A stretch of 10,178 nt of DNA, taken from Gemmatimonadota bacterium. Lineage in GTDB: Bacteria; Gemmatimonadota; Gemmatimonadetes; Longimicrobiales; Longimicrobiaceae. The notes beneath the pieces were generated by a model. The model did no database searches and was not told the DNA's origin. It was given only the letters and a program-made list of their open reading frames with translations. The DNA is taken from NCBI GenBank assembly GCA_019348265.1, contig JAHWJV010000087.1, forward strand, positions 1 through 10,178. Reading direction: 5' to 3'. A program made the translations under genes and the position numbers. The first letter of the stretch is position 1. Each line of letters opens with the position of its first letter. Positions 1-7,700 of the stretch are shown here, one piece after another.

Positions 1-164
1 ACCCCCTCGATGGCGGCCAGGATGCCGTCCGGGTCCGTGCCAAGGCCCCCTTCGGTATCTCCCCCGACGGCCACGACCTCGACCTCGCCGGCCATGTGCC
101 GGACGAGTTCGGCCGTGCCCTCCGCGATCGCTCTGCTGTGCGAGACGAGCACGAGCCCGACCAC
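1..164 (-). CDS. dhaM: Dihydroxyacetone kinase phosphotransferase subunit DhaM, N-terminal part (3' end off the window)
   Basis: The visible 54 codons match the start of DhaM, the EIIA-mannose-fold subunit that takes phosphate from the PTS (HPr) and passes it to ADP bound in DhaL, so that DhaK can phosphorylate dihydroxyacetone in the cytoplasm. The protein begins MVGLVLVSHSRAIAEG. Starting at the GTG at 164-162 puts the histidine of VSHS at residue 9, the position of the phosphorylated His in E. coli DhaM, which strongly supports this start. Later comes the stretch GGDTEGGLGTDPDGI, typical of the family (GTD, then an AIE helix). The gene starts 3 bases after the dhaL stop and in the same frame, the usual dhaL-dhaM order. 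The C-terminus lies beyond base 1, so I cannot tell whether it is the short one-domain form or carries HPr and EI-like domains. Because the upstream dhaL is truncated, its expression is doubtful. Confidence 0.85.
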   Translation of the reverse strand, partial: MVGLVLVSHSRAIAEGTAELVRHMAGEVEVVAVGGDTEGGLGTDPDGILAAIEG

Positions 165-167
165 ACC

Positions 168-338
168 CTACGCCCCCAGCGCCCGGGCCGCGGCGTCCAA
201 GAGCAGGTACGAGGAGCGCGCGCCGGGGTCCATGTGCCCGGCGGCCCGCTGCCCCAGGTAGCTCGCCCTCCCCCGCCTCGCCGTGAGGGGAACCGTCGTC
301 TCCGAGCCTTCGTTTGCTGCCTCCGCCGCAGCCCGTAG
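168..338 (-). pseudogene. dhaL: dhaL remnant: C-terminal ~56 codons of the dihydroxyacetone kinase ADP-binding subunit
   Basis: DhaL (about 210 residues in intact proteins) holds the ADP that cycles between DhaM and DhaK. Only its C-terminal quarter is visible here, ending at the TAG at 170-168. The diagnostic stretch is GRASYLGQRAAGHMDPGA, followed by a helix SSYLLLDAAARAL, closely matching the end of known DhaL proteins. The N-terminal half, with the Asp residues that bind Mg-ADP, is missing. Upstream the frame stays open to a stop at 479-477, with an ATG at 407-405, but that part (338-476) reads antisense to xseB and does not resemble DhaL. The homology therefore breaks off somewhere near 340-385. 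Its 5' end overlaps the first 19 codons of the proposed xseB frame on the other strand. I read it as a truncated gene, or the edge of an assembly join; a functional 79-residue protein is unlikely. Confidence 0.82.
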
Positions 339-603
339 AACCACGCCCACGCCCCCACCGGACGCCGCCGCCTCCCTGGACGACGAGATCACGCTCGAAG
401 CCGCCATCGAGAGGCTCGACGAGATCGCCCGAGCCCTCGAGGATGGTGACCGTGGGCTGGCGGAGTCGCTCGCGCTCTACGAGGAGGGGGTCCGCCTGCT
501 TCGCGTGTGTGAAAGGCTGCTGACCGCCGCTGAGGCTCGCGTGGAGCAGCTTCGGGCCACGGGCGATGGCTTCAGGTTCGACGTTCTTCCCGAGCGCTCG
601 TGA
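283..603 (+). CDS. xseB: Exodeoxyribonuclease VII small subunit
   Basis: XseB is the small helical subunit that assembles on XseA to form exonuclease VII, which degrades single-stranded DNA to oligonucleotides in the cytoplasm. The core at residues ~36-98 is typical: ITLEAAIERLDEIARALEDG, then a long helix with SLALYEEGVRLLRVCE. XseB is normally about 70-80 residues; this frame gives 106 because of a 32-35 residue Ala/Pro/Thr-rich N-terminal extension unlike the family. The only standard start in frame before the core is the GTG at 283, which has no visible ribosome binding site and lies inside the antisense dhaL remnant; a CTG at 376 is the alternative. The native start may have been lost at the breakpoint. 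The stop overlaps the ispA start by four bases (GTGA), implying translational coupling. xseA, often just upstream, is absent. The core is certain; the start is not. Confidence 0.88.
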   Translation: MRGTVVSEPSFAASAAARRTTPTPPPDAAASLDDEITLEAAIERLDEIARALEDGDRGLAESLALYEEGVRLLRVCERLLTAAEARVEQLRATGDGFRFDVLPERS

Positions 604-1532
604 GGAGGATCGCCCCAACCGCCGCAGCAAGCAGGCTGGACGCGTTCATCGAGCGGGAGCGGGTTCGCGTCGATGAGGCGCTCGCCTCGGCGGCGGCAGA
701 GATCGTGTCCCCCGTCGGCGGCGCGTTGCGCGCCCCCCTCGAGTATGCTCTCTCCACGAGCGGCAAGCGGCTCCGTCCCATTCTCTTCCTCTCCGCCTAC
801 CGCGCCGTCGCCGCTCCGTCCGACGTCGATCCTTCCCCCACCGTCTACCGTCTGGCCTGCGCCGCCGAGATCGTGCACACCTACTCGCTCGTGCACGACG
901 ATCTGCCCTCCATGGACGACGACGATCTGCGCCGCGGCCGTGCGACGGTGCACCGGGTGCACGGCGTTGCGCCCGCCATGCTCGCGGGAGCGGCGCTCCT
1001 CCCGATCGCCATGGAGCTGATCGTCCGCGAGTCCCGCGCGCTCGGGTTTCCGCCCGAACGCGGCGCGCTCCTGGTCCGCGAGCTCTGCCGTGCGGCGGGA
1101 GCCGACGGCATGGTCGGAGGGCAGCTTCTCGACCTCGAGGCGGAGAGGCGCGTGGTAGACGAGACCATGCTCGAGGCGATCCACAGGGCCAAGACCGGTG
1201 CCCTCCTCACCGCTTCGCTCCGCCTCGGAGCGATCGCGGGCGACGCACCGGAGCCCGCGCTGGAAGCACTGACGCACTATGGTGAGGCGCTCGGCCTCGC
1301 CTTCCAGATCGCCGACGACATCCTGGACGTCACCGGCGACGCGGCGTCGCTCGGCAAGGAGGCCGGCCGCGACCGCGAGCTACGCAAGGCTTCCTACCCA
1401 TCACTGTACGGATTGGCCGGCGCGCAGTCGCTCGCGCGGAGGGCGGCCAATGAGGCGAAGCAGGCGCTAGGCGAGCTACGGTCGCCCGTGCTACTGGCCC
1501 TCGCCGACTACGTCGTCGAGCGCCGGAGCTGA
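600..1532 (+). CDS. ispA: Farnesyl/geranylgeranyl diphosphate synthase (short-chain trans-prenyltransferase)
   Basis: This cytosolic enzyme condenses DMAPP with successive IPP units to make farnesyl (or geranylgeranyl) diphosphate for quinones, carotenoids and undecaprenyl carriers. At 310 residues it is close to E. coli IspA (299). Visible motifs are GKRLRP at 55-60 (IPP binding), the first Asp-rich motif DDLPSMDDDDLRRG from residue 100 with the two-residue insertion of bacterial FPP synthases, GMVGGQ near 170, HRAKTGALL near 195, and the second Asp-rich motif QIADDILD at 236-243. The residues before the first motif, HTYSLVH, also fit the bacterial IspA type, but chain length cannot be settled by eye and C20 product is possible. 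The GTG start at 600 overlaps the xseB stop, so the pair is probably translationally coupled. dxs, the first enzyme of the same pathway, lies 297 bases downstream. Confidence 0.93.
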   Translation: MRRIAPTAAASRLDAFIERERVRVDEALASAAAEIVSPVGGALRAPLEYALSTSGKRLRPILFLSAYRAVAAPSDVDPSPTVYRLACAAEIVHTYSLVHDDLPSMDDDDLRRGRATVHRVHGVAPAMLAGAALLPIAMELIVRESRALGFPPERGALLVRELCRAAGADGMVGGQLLDLEAERRVVDETMLEAIHRAKTGALLTASLRLGAIAGDAPEPALEALTHYGEALGLAFQIADDILDVTGDAASLGKEAGRDRELRKASYPSLYGLAGAQSLARRAANEAKQALGELRSPVLLALADYVVERRS

Positions 1533-1711
1533 TCCCCACGGGAGCGGCGCTCAGGAGATCCAGTCCCGAATCGGAGAAGGCCGCTGGAGATCGAGTAGCG
1601 GAGTGCTGCAGGCGTTCACCCGATGGCGACCCAGTGCGCGGGCGGACTCTATCGCGTAAAGCCCTTCGCGCCGCGCTCTCCGCATCTCGCATCGTTGAGC
1701 CATTGGGACCC

Positions 1712-1740
1712 CCCGCGCCGTCCCCCGTTGGACGCGCGGG
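1712..1740 (+). other. GC-rich stem-loop between ispA and dxs
   Basis: The arm CCCGCGCCGTCC (1712-1723) pairs with GGACGCGCGGG (1730-1740) over 11 base pairs with one bulged C, leaving a six-base loop CCCGTT. A weak T-rich stretch (TTTCTT) appears only about 15 bases further on, so this is not a classic intrinsic terminator. It may end or process the xseB-ispA transcript, or lie in the dxs leader. The structure is read directly from the sequence; the function is inferred. Confidence 0.4.
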
Positions 1741-1816
1741 CAGGTTCGCGGTAGATTTCTTGCCGCGGGCGGACGCCGCGCGGGTCGTCATAGATCGCCG
1801 ATCCTTTTCACAAAGC

Positions 1817-1821
1817 AGGAG
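1817..1821 (+). promoter_or_regulatory. Ribosome binding site of dxs
   Basis: AGGAG lies 8 bases before the GTG at 1830. It supports this GTG as the start, giving the N-terminus MPLLDGINSPADLR, which aligns with the usual beginning of DXS proteins. Confidence 0.75.
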
Positions 1822-1829
1822 TTGACGAC

Positions 1830-3752
1830 GTGCCCCTTCTCGATGGAATCAATTCCCCCGCCGACCTGCGGGCCTTGCCGGCCGAGGCGCTGAGGCAGGT
1901 CGCCGAGGAGGTGCGAGAGCGCATCGTCGACGTGGTGGCGGCCCACAAGGGCGCGCACTTCGGCTCCAACCTGGGCGCGGTGGAGCTCGCCGTGGCGCTG
2001 CACCGCGCCTTCGACACCCCGCGCGACCAGCTCAGCTGGGACGTGGGCCACCAGGCCTACCCGCACAAGATCCTCACCGGCCGCAATCAGCAGATGCCGG
2101 GCATTCGGCGGAAGGGCGGCCTATCCGGCTTCCTGCGGCGCGACGAATCGGAGTACGACGTCTTCGGTGCCGGTCACGCGGCCACCTCGATCTCCGCGGC
2201 CTGCGGAGTGGCCGCGGCCCGCGATCTGCGCGGTGACGACTTCGAGGTCGTCGCGGTGATCGGCGACGGCTCGATGACCTGCGGCCTCGCTTTCGAGGCG
2301 CTCAACAACGCGGGTCACACGGATCTCGACCTGGTCGTCATCCTCAACGACAACCAGATGTCCATCTCGCCCAATGTGGGCGCGGTGCACAAGTATCTCA
2401 CCAACATGCGCACCAGCCCGTTCTACAACCGGGTGCGCGAAGAGGTGAAGCGAATCATCCACGCCGCGCCGAAGCTCGGCACCATCGGCGGGCTCGTCGA
2501 GCGGGCCGCGGTGCGGATGGACGACGCGGTGAAGGGGATGTTCGTCCCGGGGATGCTCTTCGAAGAGCTCGGGTTCCGCTATGTCGGCCCGGTCGACGGC
2601 CACGACATCGATCAACTGGTCGAGACGCTGGCGGACGTGCGCCAGATGTCGGGCCCGCGCCTGGTGCACATCGTCACCACCAAGGGAAAGGGCTTCGCGC
2701 CGGCGGAAGAGGATCAGGTGAAGTGGCACGCGCAGGGCGGCTTCGACAAGCTCACCGGGGCGCCGACGAAGGCAGCCGTGAGCGGGCTGCCGCGGTACCA
2801 GAACGTCTTCGGGAAGGCGCTGACGGAGCTGGCGGACGAGTACCCGGACGTGGTCGCGATCACCGCCGCCATGTCGACCGGCACGAGCACCGACGTCTTC
2901 CAGGCGGCTCACCCCACGCGATTCTTCGACGTGGGGATCGCGGAGGGGCACGCGGTGACGTTCGCGGGCGGGCTCGCGACTCAAAAGGTGAAGCCCGTCG
3001 TGGCCATCTATTCGACCTTCCTGCAACGCGCGTACGATTCCATCATCCACGATGTCGCGCTGCAGGACCTCCCGGTGGTCTTCTGCCTCGACCGGGCCGG
3101 GCTCGCGGGCGACGACGGGCCCACTCACCACGGCGGGCTGGACATCGCCTACATGCTGGCGGTCCCGGGGATGACCGTCACCGCTCCCAAGGACGGCGCG
3201 GAGCTGGTGGGCCTGCTGCGCGCCGGGATCGAATGGGAGGGTGGGCCGTTCTCACTGCGCTGGCCACGTGAAGCCGTGCCCGCCGTGGTGCCCGCCGCCG
3301 CGCAGCTTCCCGCCGTGCCGTACGGAAGCTGGGAGGTGCTCCGGGAGGGCCGTGACGTCGCGATCCTGGCCACGGGAACGATGGTGCTCCCGTCGCTGGA
3401 AGCGGCGGAGCGCCTGGGGCAGGAGGGAATCGCCGCGACCGTGGTGAACTGCCGGTTCATCAAGCCGCTCGATGAGGGGACGCTCGCTCGGCTCTTCCCC
3501 GCCCACGCGCTCGCGGTGAGCGTCGAGGAGGGGACGGTGGTGAACGGGTTCGGCAGCTACGTGCGCGCGCGGATCGGGGACGGATGGCCCTCGGTGCGCA
3601 CCTGCTCGATCGGGCTGCCGGACAGCTTCGTCGGGCACGGGGAGCGCAGTGAGCTCCTCGAAGAGGTCGGACTGACACCCGCCTCGATCGCGGAGCGGGT
3701 GCGGGTGGAGATGGCCCGCACCGCGACGCCGCGGCTGCGCGAGACGGCTTGA
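1830..3752 (+). CDS. dxs: 1-deoxy-D-xylulose-5-phosphate synthase
   Basis: DXS condenses pyruvate with glyceraldehyde 3-phosphate, using thiamine diphosphate and Mg, to make 1-deoxyxylulose 5-phosphate. This is the entry step of the MEP isoprenoid pathway and also feeds thiamine and pyridoxal synthesis. The 640 residues are full length. Visible marks are HFGSNLGAVEL at 43 on, DVGHQAYPHKILTGR at 71-85, the ThDP motif GDGSMTCGLAFEALNNAG at 145-162 with NDN at 173-175, YVGPVDGHD at 251-259, TTKGKGFAPAE at 283 on, the pyrimidine-domain DVGIAEGH with catalytic Glu372, and DRAGLAGDDGPTHHGG from 421. The C-terminal transketolase domain follows. GDGSMTCG differs a little from the more common GDGALTGG. 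The start has a good ribosome binding site. nadK begins within the stop codon, so the two are probably co-translated; ispA upstream belongs to the same pathway. Confidence 0.97.
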   Translation: MPLLDGINSPADLRALPAEALRQVAEEVRERIVDVVAAHKGAHFGSNLGAVELAVALHRAFDTPRDQLSWDVGHQAYPHKILTGRNQQMPGIRRKGGLSGFLRRDESEYDVFGAGHAATSISAACGVAAARDLRGDDFEVVAVIGDGSMTCGLAFEALNNAGHTDLDLVVILNDNQMSISPNVGAVHKYLTNMRTSPFYNRVREEVKRIIHAAPKLGTIGGLVERAAVRMDDAVKGMFVPGMLFEELGFRYVGPVDGHDIDQLVETLADVRQMSGPRLVHIVTTKGKGFAPAEEDQVKWHAQGGFDKLTGAPTKAAVSGLPRYQNVFGKALTELADEYPDVVAITAAMSTGTSTDVFQAAHPTRFFDVGIAEGHAVTFAGGLATQKVKPVVAIYSTFLQRAYDSIIHDVALQDLPVVFCLDRAGLAGDDGPTHHGGLDIAYMLAVPGMTVTAPKDGAELVGLLRAGIEWEGGPFSLRWPREAVPAVVPAAAQLPAVPYGSWEVLREGRDVAILATGTMVLPSLEAAERLGQEGIAATVVNCRFIKPLDEGTLARLFPAHALAVSVEEGTVVNGFGSYVRARIGDGWPSVRTCSIGLPDSFVGHGERSELLEEVGLTPASIAERVRVEMARTATPRLRETA

Positions 3753-4648
3753 GCACTCCCCGGCGCGCGGCCTTGCCGCCGCGGCGGATCGGCGTCGTCG
3801 GCCACCCCCGCTACGCGACCGTGCACACCGCGGTCGAGACGGTCATCGACTTCGCACGGGAGCGCGGAATGGAGCTGGCCGCGCAGCGCGACCTTCTGCC
3901 CGAAGGCTCGCCGCTCGCGACCCTGGAGCTGGAAGCGGTCGAGGGGCTCGACCTTCTGATCACCCTGGGAGGGGACGGGACGCTGCTGCGCGGAGCGCGT
4001 ATGGCCGCCCCGCACGGGGTGCCGGTACTCGGGGTCAACCTGGGTCACCTCGGGTTCCTGACCTCGCTCGCGCCCGGCGAGCTCGAGGAAGGACTGGAGA
4101 CGCTCGCCGCGGGCACGGTCGTCCTCGATGAGCGTATGGTGCTCACAGTGCGCGCCGAGGGCAGTGACGGAGCCGTTCGCACGGAGACGCTCGCGCTCAA
4201 CGACGCGGTCCTGCACCGCGGCGGCGTCGCCCGCATGATCCGCATGGCCGTCTCCGCGCACGGCGAGGAGGTCGGCACCTATAGCGCGGATGGGATCATC
4301 CTCGCCACCCCGACCGGCTCCACTGCGTACTCCCTCTCCGCCGGGGGTCCGATCGTATCACCCACCGTCGACTGCATCGTCGCGACGCCGATCTGCCCGC
4401 ACACCCTCGCCGTCCGGCCGCTCATCCTCTCCGCCGCGGAGACGATCACCATCGAGGTGCTGTCGCCGACCGAGGAGCTGATCCTCACCATCGACGGCCA
4501 GGAGAGCGCCAATCTCATCCCCGGCGACCGGCTGGTCGTGGAGAGAGCTTTGGTGCCGCTCAGGCTCGTCCGATTCCCGGGTCAGACCTTTTTCTCAACA
4601 CTCCGCCGGAAGCTGCGCTGGGGCGACCTGGAGGAGCGGGAGAGATAG
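3749..4648 (+). CDS. nadK: NAD kinase
   Basis: This cytosolic enzyme phosphorylates NAD at the 2' position of the adenosine ribose to give NADP. The 299 residues match the family (E. coli 292). Motifs are LGGDGTLLRGAR around 73-84 (catalytic GGDG at 74-77), GVNLGHLGFLTSL near 95-107, LNDAVLHRG at 150-158, and the Gly-rich signature starting DGIILATPTGSTAYSLSAGG at 181-200, then CPHTLAVRPLI. The TTG start at 3749 overlaps the dxs stop (TTGA); a second TTG at 3773 is in frame and would drop eight residues, leaving LPPRRIGVVGHP as the beginning. The usual neighbours tlyA (before) and recN (after) are absent. Coupling with dxs is metabolically sensible, because the next MEP enzyme, DXR, consumes NADPH. 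A strong hairpin follows the stop. Confidence 0.96.
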   Translation: MSTPRRAALPPRRIGVVGHPRYATVHTAVETVIDFARERGMELAAQRDLLPEGSPLATLELEAVEGLDLLITLGGDGTLLRGARMAAPHGVPVLGVNLGHLGFLTSLAPGELEEGLETLAAGTVVLDERMVLTVRAEGSDGAVRTETLALNDAVLHRGGVARMIRMAVSAHGEEVGTYSADGIILATPTGSTAYSLSAGGPIVSPTVDCIVATPICPHTLAVRPLILSAAETITIEVLSPTEELILTIDGQESANLIPGDRLVVERALVPLRLVRFPGQTFFSTLRRKLRWGDLEERER

Positions 4649-4673
4649 AGCAGGGAAGAGGGAAAAGCAGCGT

Positions 4674-4704
4674 GGGGCCGGCATCCGTGCGGGATGCCGG
4701 CCCC
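4674..4704. terminator. Hairpin between convergent genes, probable bidirectional terminator
   Basis: GGGGCCGGCATCC (4674-4686) and GGATGCCGGCCCC (4692-4704) form a perfect 13-base-pair stem with a five-base GTGCG loop. It begins 25 bases after the nadK stop and lies 56 bases past the stop of the converging minus-strand lipoprotein gene, the right place to end both transcripts. There is no proper U-tract on the plus side (TTCGCA follows). On the minus side a short CTTTTCC run comes about 9 bases after the stem. Termination may therefore be weak or factor-assisted. Confidence 0.6.
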
Positions 4705-4760
4705 TTCGCAGTGCTCGGCAGGCGACGAGACTGCCAGTCCTCCCGGTCAGCCGGACTCTC

Positions 4761-7700
4761 TCAGGCCGGTTCCACGACGAACACGCCGCGCATCACCCGC
4801 CAGTGGCCGGGGATGGTACAGACGAACTCATAGGTACCCGGCGTGGTGGGCGCCACGAAATTCAGGGTGAACTTCTCGGAAGGGCCGAGGATCGGCGTGT
4901 TGACCACCACGTCGGGCGTGTCGGGCACGTAGTTCTGCTCACGGCCTCGTGGTGATGCCGCGAGCTGGTCCGCGAGCGGGCCGACCCGGGTGAGCGAGTT
5001 CGGCATGATCACCACGAAGTTGTGCTCCATGTTGTCGGTGTTGGTGAAGACGACGCTCACCTGCTGGCCGGCCCTCACGCGCAGCTCCTTCTTGTCGAAC
5101 TGGAGCACTTCCGGGACTACGGCGACGGCGAGCACCACGGCGTTGCCGCCGATACTTGCCTGAGCGGGACCCGCAACGTCCTGTTCGTTCACGTACTGGG
5201 GCGAGGACTTCGCCACCAGCTCGACGATGCTGGGAAGGGTCTGCCCCGGCTCCGGACCCAGCTCTCGCACCAGCACGTCGTCCAGCAGGAGCTCACCGGT
5301 GACGTCGCCTCCACCCCCGAGCGTCACCTCGAGCCGGCCGGTGGCGGCGGCCGGGGCGGTGAAGGTGCGCTCCTGATAGGTCCAGTCGTTGGTGCCCACC
5401 ATCGGGTTGGTTCGGCTGATGGCAGCCGGAATGCCGCCCATGCTGATCTGCGCGCCGCGGGCGGTTCCGCGGACCACGTCGTTGGTGCGGATCCAGGCGC
5501 CGATCTGGTACCGGGTGTTCGGCTTCAGCTGGATCTCGGGTCCTAACCAGCTCGCGTCCGCCCCGGCGGTGGAGCCGATCCGAAGCGCGTTGCCGCCGCT
5601 ACGCCCCCGCCCCGGGGCGGTGACGAGCTGTGCGCTCCCGCGGTCGGTGCGGGAGGTCCAACCGCTCGGCTGCGCACCGGTGGTCCGTTCGAAGCCGGGA
5701 TCCGGTAGCAGGTTCGCAGGCTCCGGGCGTGGAGCCGTCGCCCGGGCGAGCAACCCTGAGGCACGCGCCGCGGCAAGGAAGCCGCGGCTGTGCACAGCGC
5801 CGGCAAGAGCTCCCGCCTCGCGAAGCCACTGGTCCTGCATGGTGGACGGCTGCCCAAGGAGGGAGTAGATCGCCTCGCCCGCCGCCAACGAGCTCGGCAT
5901 TTCGCCCAGCGCGACCAGCGCCTCCAGCCGTACCTGCGGATCTGGATCCGCCAGCAGCGGGAGCACCGCCTCGGCACTGGTAGAGTTGCGCGGCAGCACC
6001 TTCGTTGCGTTTATCCGGACCCCCGGCGACGGATGCGTGAGCGCCGCCCGAGCCGCGGTGAGCGCCTGGTCGTTGCTCCCGGCGATCTGCCCGAGCCCGT
6101 GCAGGGTCCAGAGGGCGTGGATCACGGCCGCGTTCAGACCCACCGCATCCACGCCGCGGTCGCGTGCGAGCTCGATCAGCGCGGGGACGACGTCGGTCTG
6201 GCCGCGCTCCACCAGGAGCCGCTGCGCATGGATCCGCCAGAAGCGGTTCTCATGCCTCAACGTCTCCACCAGCTTCTGCGGGCCAGCTCCCGCGAGCGTC
6301 ATCGGCTGGACGGGCGCGGCGCCTTCGTGGACGATGCGGTAGATGCGACCGTGCTGCCGGTCGCGCAGGGGGTTGGCGTACGCGTTGCCGGGGCTCGGTC
6401 GTTGCCGGTCGCTCTCCGCGTTGTGCTGGATCACGTAGTTGTACCAGTCGGCCAGCCAGATCGCCCCGTCCGGCCCGACCTCGACCGCCACGGGCGAGAA
6501 CCACTGGTCGTCGCTCGTCACCAGGTTGCGCGGGTGGGTGGCGTCGTAGGTGGAGCCTGCCGGCTCCAGGATGAACTCGCCTACCAGGTGCCCCGTGGGC
6601 TCGGCTACGAACCCGATCCGGTTCCAGTACGGCCGCGGGAAGCTGCGCGCGGTGTACACCGGGTGATCTGAACCGGCCGTGTAGGCGCCCACCCAGTCCA
6701 CCTGCCGGAATTCGTTTGAGAGCGGAATCATTCGGGGCGTCGGGGACAGCGTCTCCGTCACGCCCGCCTGCAGCTCGGAGAGCAGCGAATAGTTCTTCTG
6801 TGGGAACTGCAGGTATGTGCTCGGGTTGCCGTTGGCGGTGGAGACGAACGCCCCGCCCTGCTCGTTGAAGCCGAGCCCCCAGGTGTTGTTGTTGGTGCGC
6901 CGGAGGAACTCCAACTTCGAGCCATTCCTGGCGAAGCGGTAGACGCCCTGGCTGAACTGGTGCTGCTCGCCACCCACGGTTCCGGTGAAGCCGGAATAGC
7001 CGAGCACGCCCCAGACCCAGTTGTCGAGCCCATAGTGCAGGTTGCTGGGGCCTGCGTGGGTGTCACGCTGACTCCACCCCTCGAAGAGCACCTGGCGAAC
7101 GTCCGCGCGGTCGTCCCCGTCGGTGTCCTTGAGGAAGAGCGTTTGCGGCGCCTGCACCACCACCACCCCTCCGTTGGCGAAGGTGAAGCCGGTGGGGATG
7201 TTCATGTCCCCGGCGAACACCGTCACCTTGTCCGCCCGTCCGTCGTTGTCGGTGTCCTCCAGGATCTTGATGCGGTCCTTCCCGCCGCTGTCGGGCCAGA
7301 TCTCCCGCGGGTACGGATACTCCACCGACTCCGCCACCCACAGGCGGCCCCGTTCGTCCCAGTCGAAGGCGATGGGGTTCACCACGTCCGGCTCAGAAGC
7401 GAAGAGCTCCACACGGAAACCGGCCGGGAGGACCATCCGGCGCATCGACTCTTCGGGCGTCATCGCCAGCTGCATGTTGTAGAACAGCGGGTAGTTCGAC
7501 CGGCGGTCCATCGGCCCCTTCGTCGCCTCGTACTCCAGGCGCGCCGAGTGGGGCGGCGGGAAGGGGACGTCGAGCACCGCGTGCTCGAACGGCTCCTCCA
7601 CCTCGCGCGCCGTCAGCGCCTGCTGCACGCTCTGCCCGGCTGCCCAGCGGATTCCCCGCTCCAGCAGGTCATGGAAGCCGGTATTCTGCCAGGTGCGCTT

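Larger units (their letters stand above)
1533..1829. other. Intergenic spacer between ispA and dxs
   Basis: These 297 bases separate two tightly packed gene pairs. I find no convincing gene: the short open frame at 1634-1825 on the plus strand is basic, low-complexity and family-less. The spacer holds a GC-rich stem-loop (1712-1740) and the dxs ribosome binding site (1817-1821). It is the natural place for the promoter of dxs-nadK, but no clear -35/-10 pair stands out. Confidence 0.6.

Noticed and set aside
10..338. Two open frames on the plus strand at the left edge
   Set aside because: The minus strand reads the DhaM and DhaL sequences cleanly in this region; the plus frames are Ser/Pro/Arg-rich shadows.
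477..1277. 266-codon open frame on the minus strand, considered as the missing part of dhaL
   Set aside because: Its translation has none of the DhaL N-terminal features (no Asp-rich Mg-ADP region), and it is the antisense of ispA.
1728..1757. Possible promoter for dxs: TTGGAC, 18-base spacer, TAGATT
   Set aside because: Only a partial match to sigma-70 boxes, and the first box overlaps the stem-loop. Such matches arise by chance, so I do not list it as a feature.
1634..1825. 63-codon open frame on the plus strand between ispA and dxs
   Set aside because: No ribosome binding site or family resemblance, and Arg/Ala/Ser-rich composition. It ends against the dxs start and overlaps the stem-loop.
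2121..3131. 336-codon open frame on the minus strand
   Set aside because: It is entirely inside dxs, antisense, with no recognisable domain; a shadow of the GC-rich coding strand.
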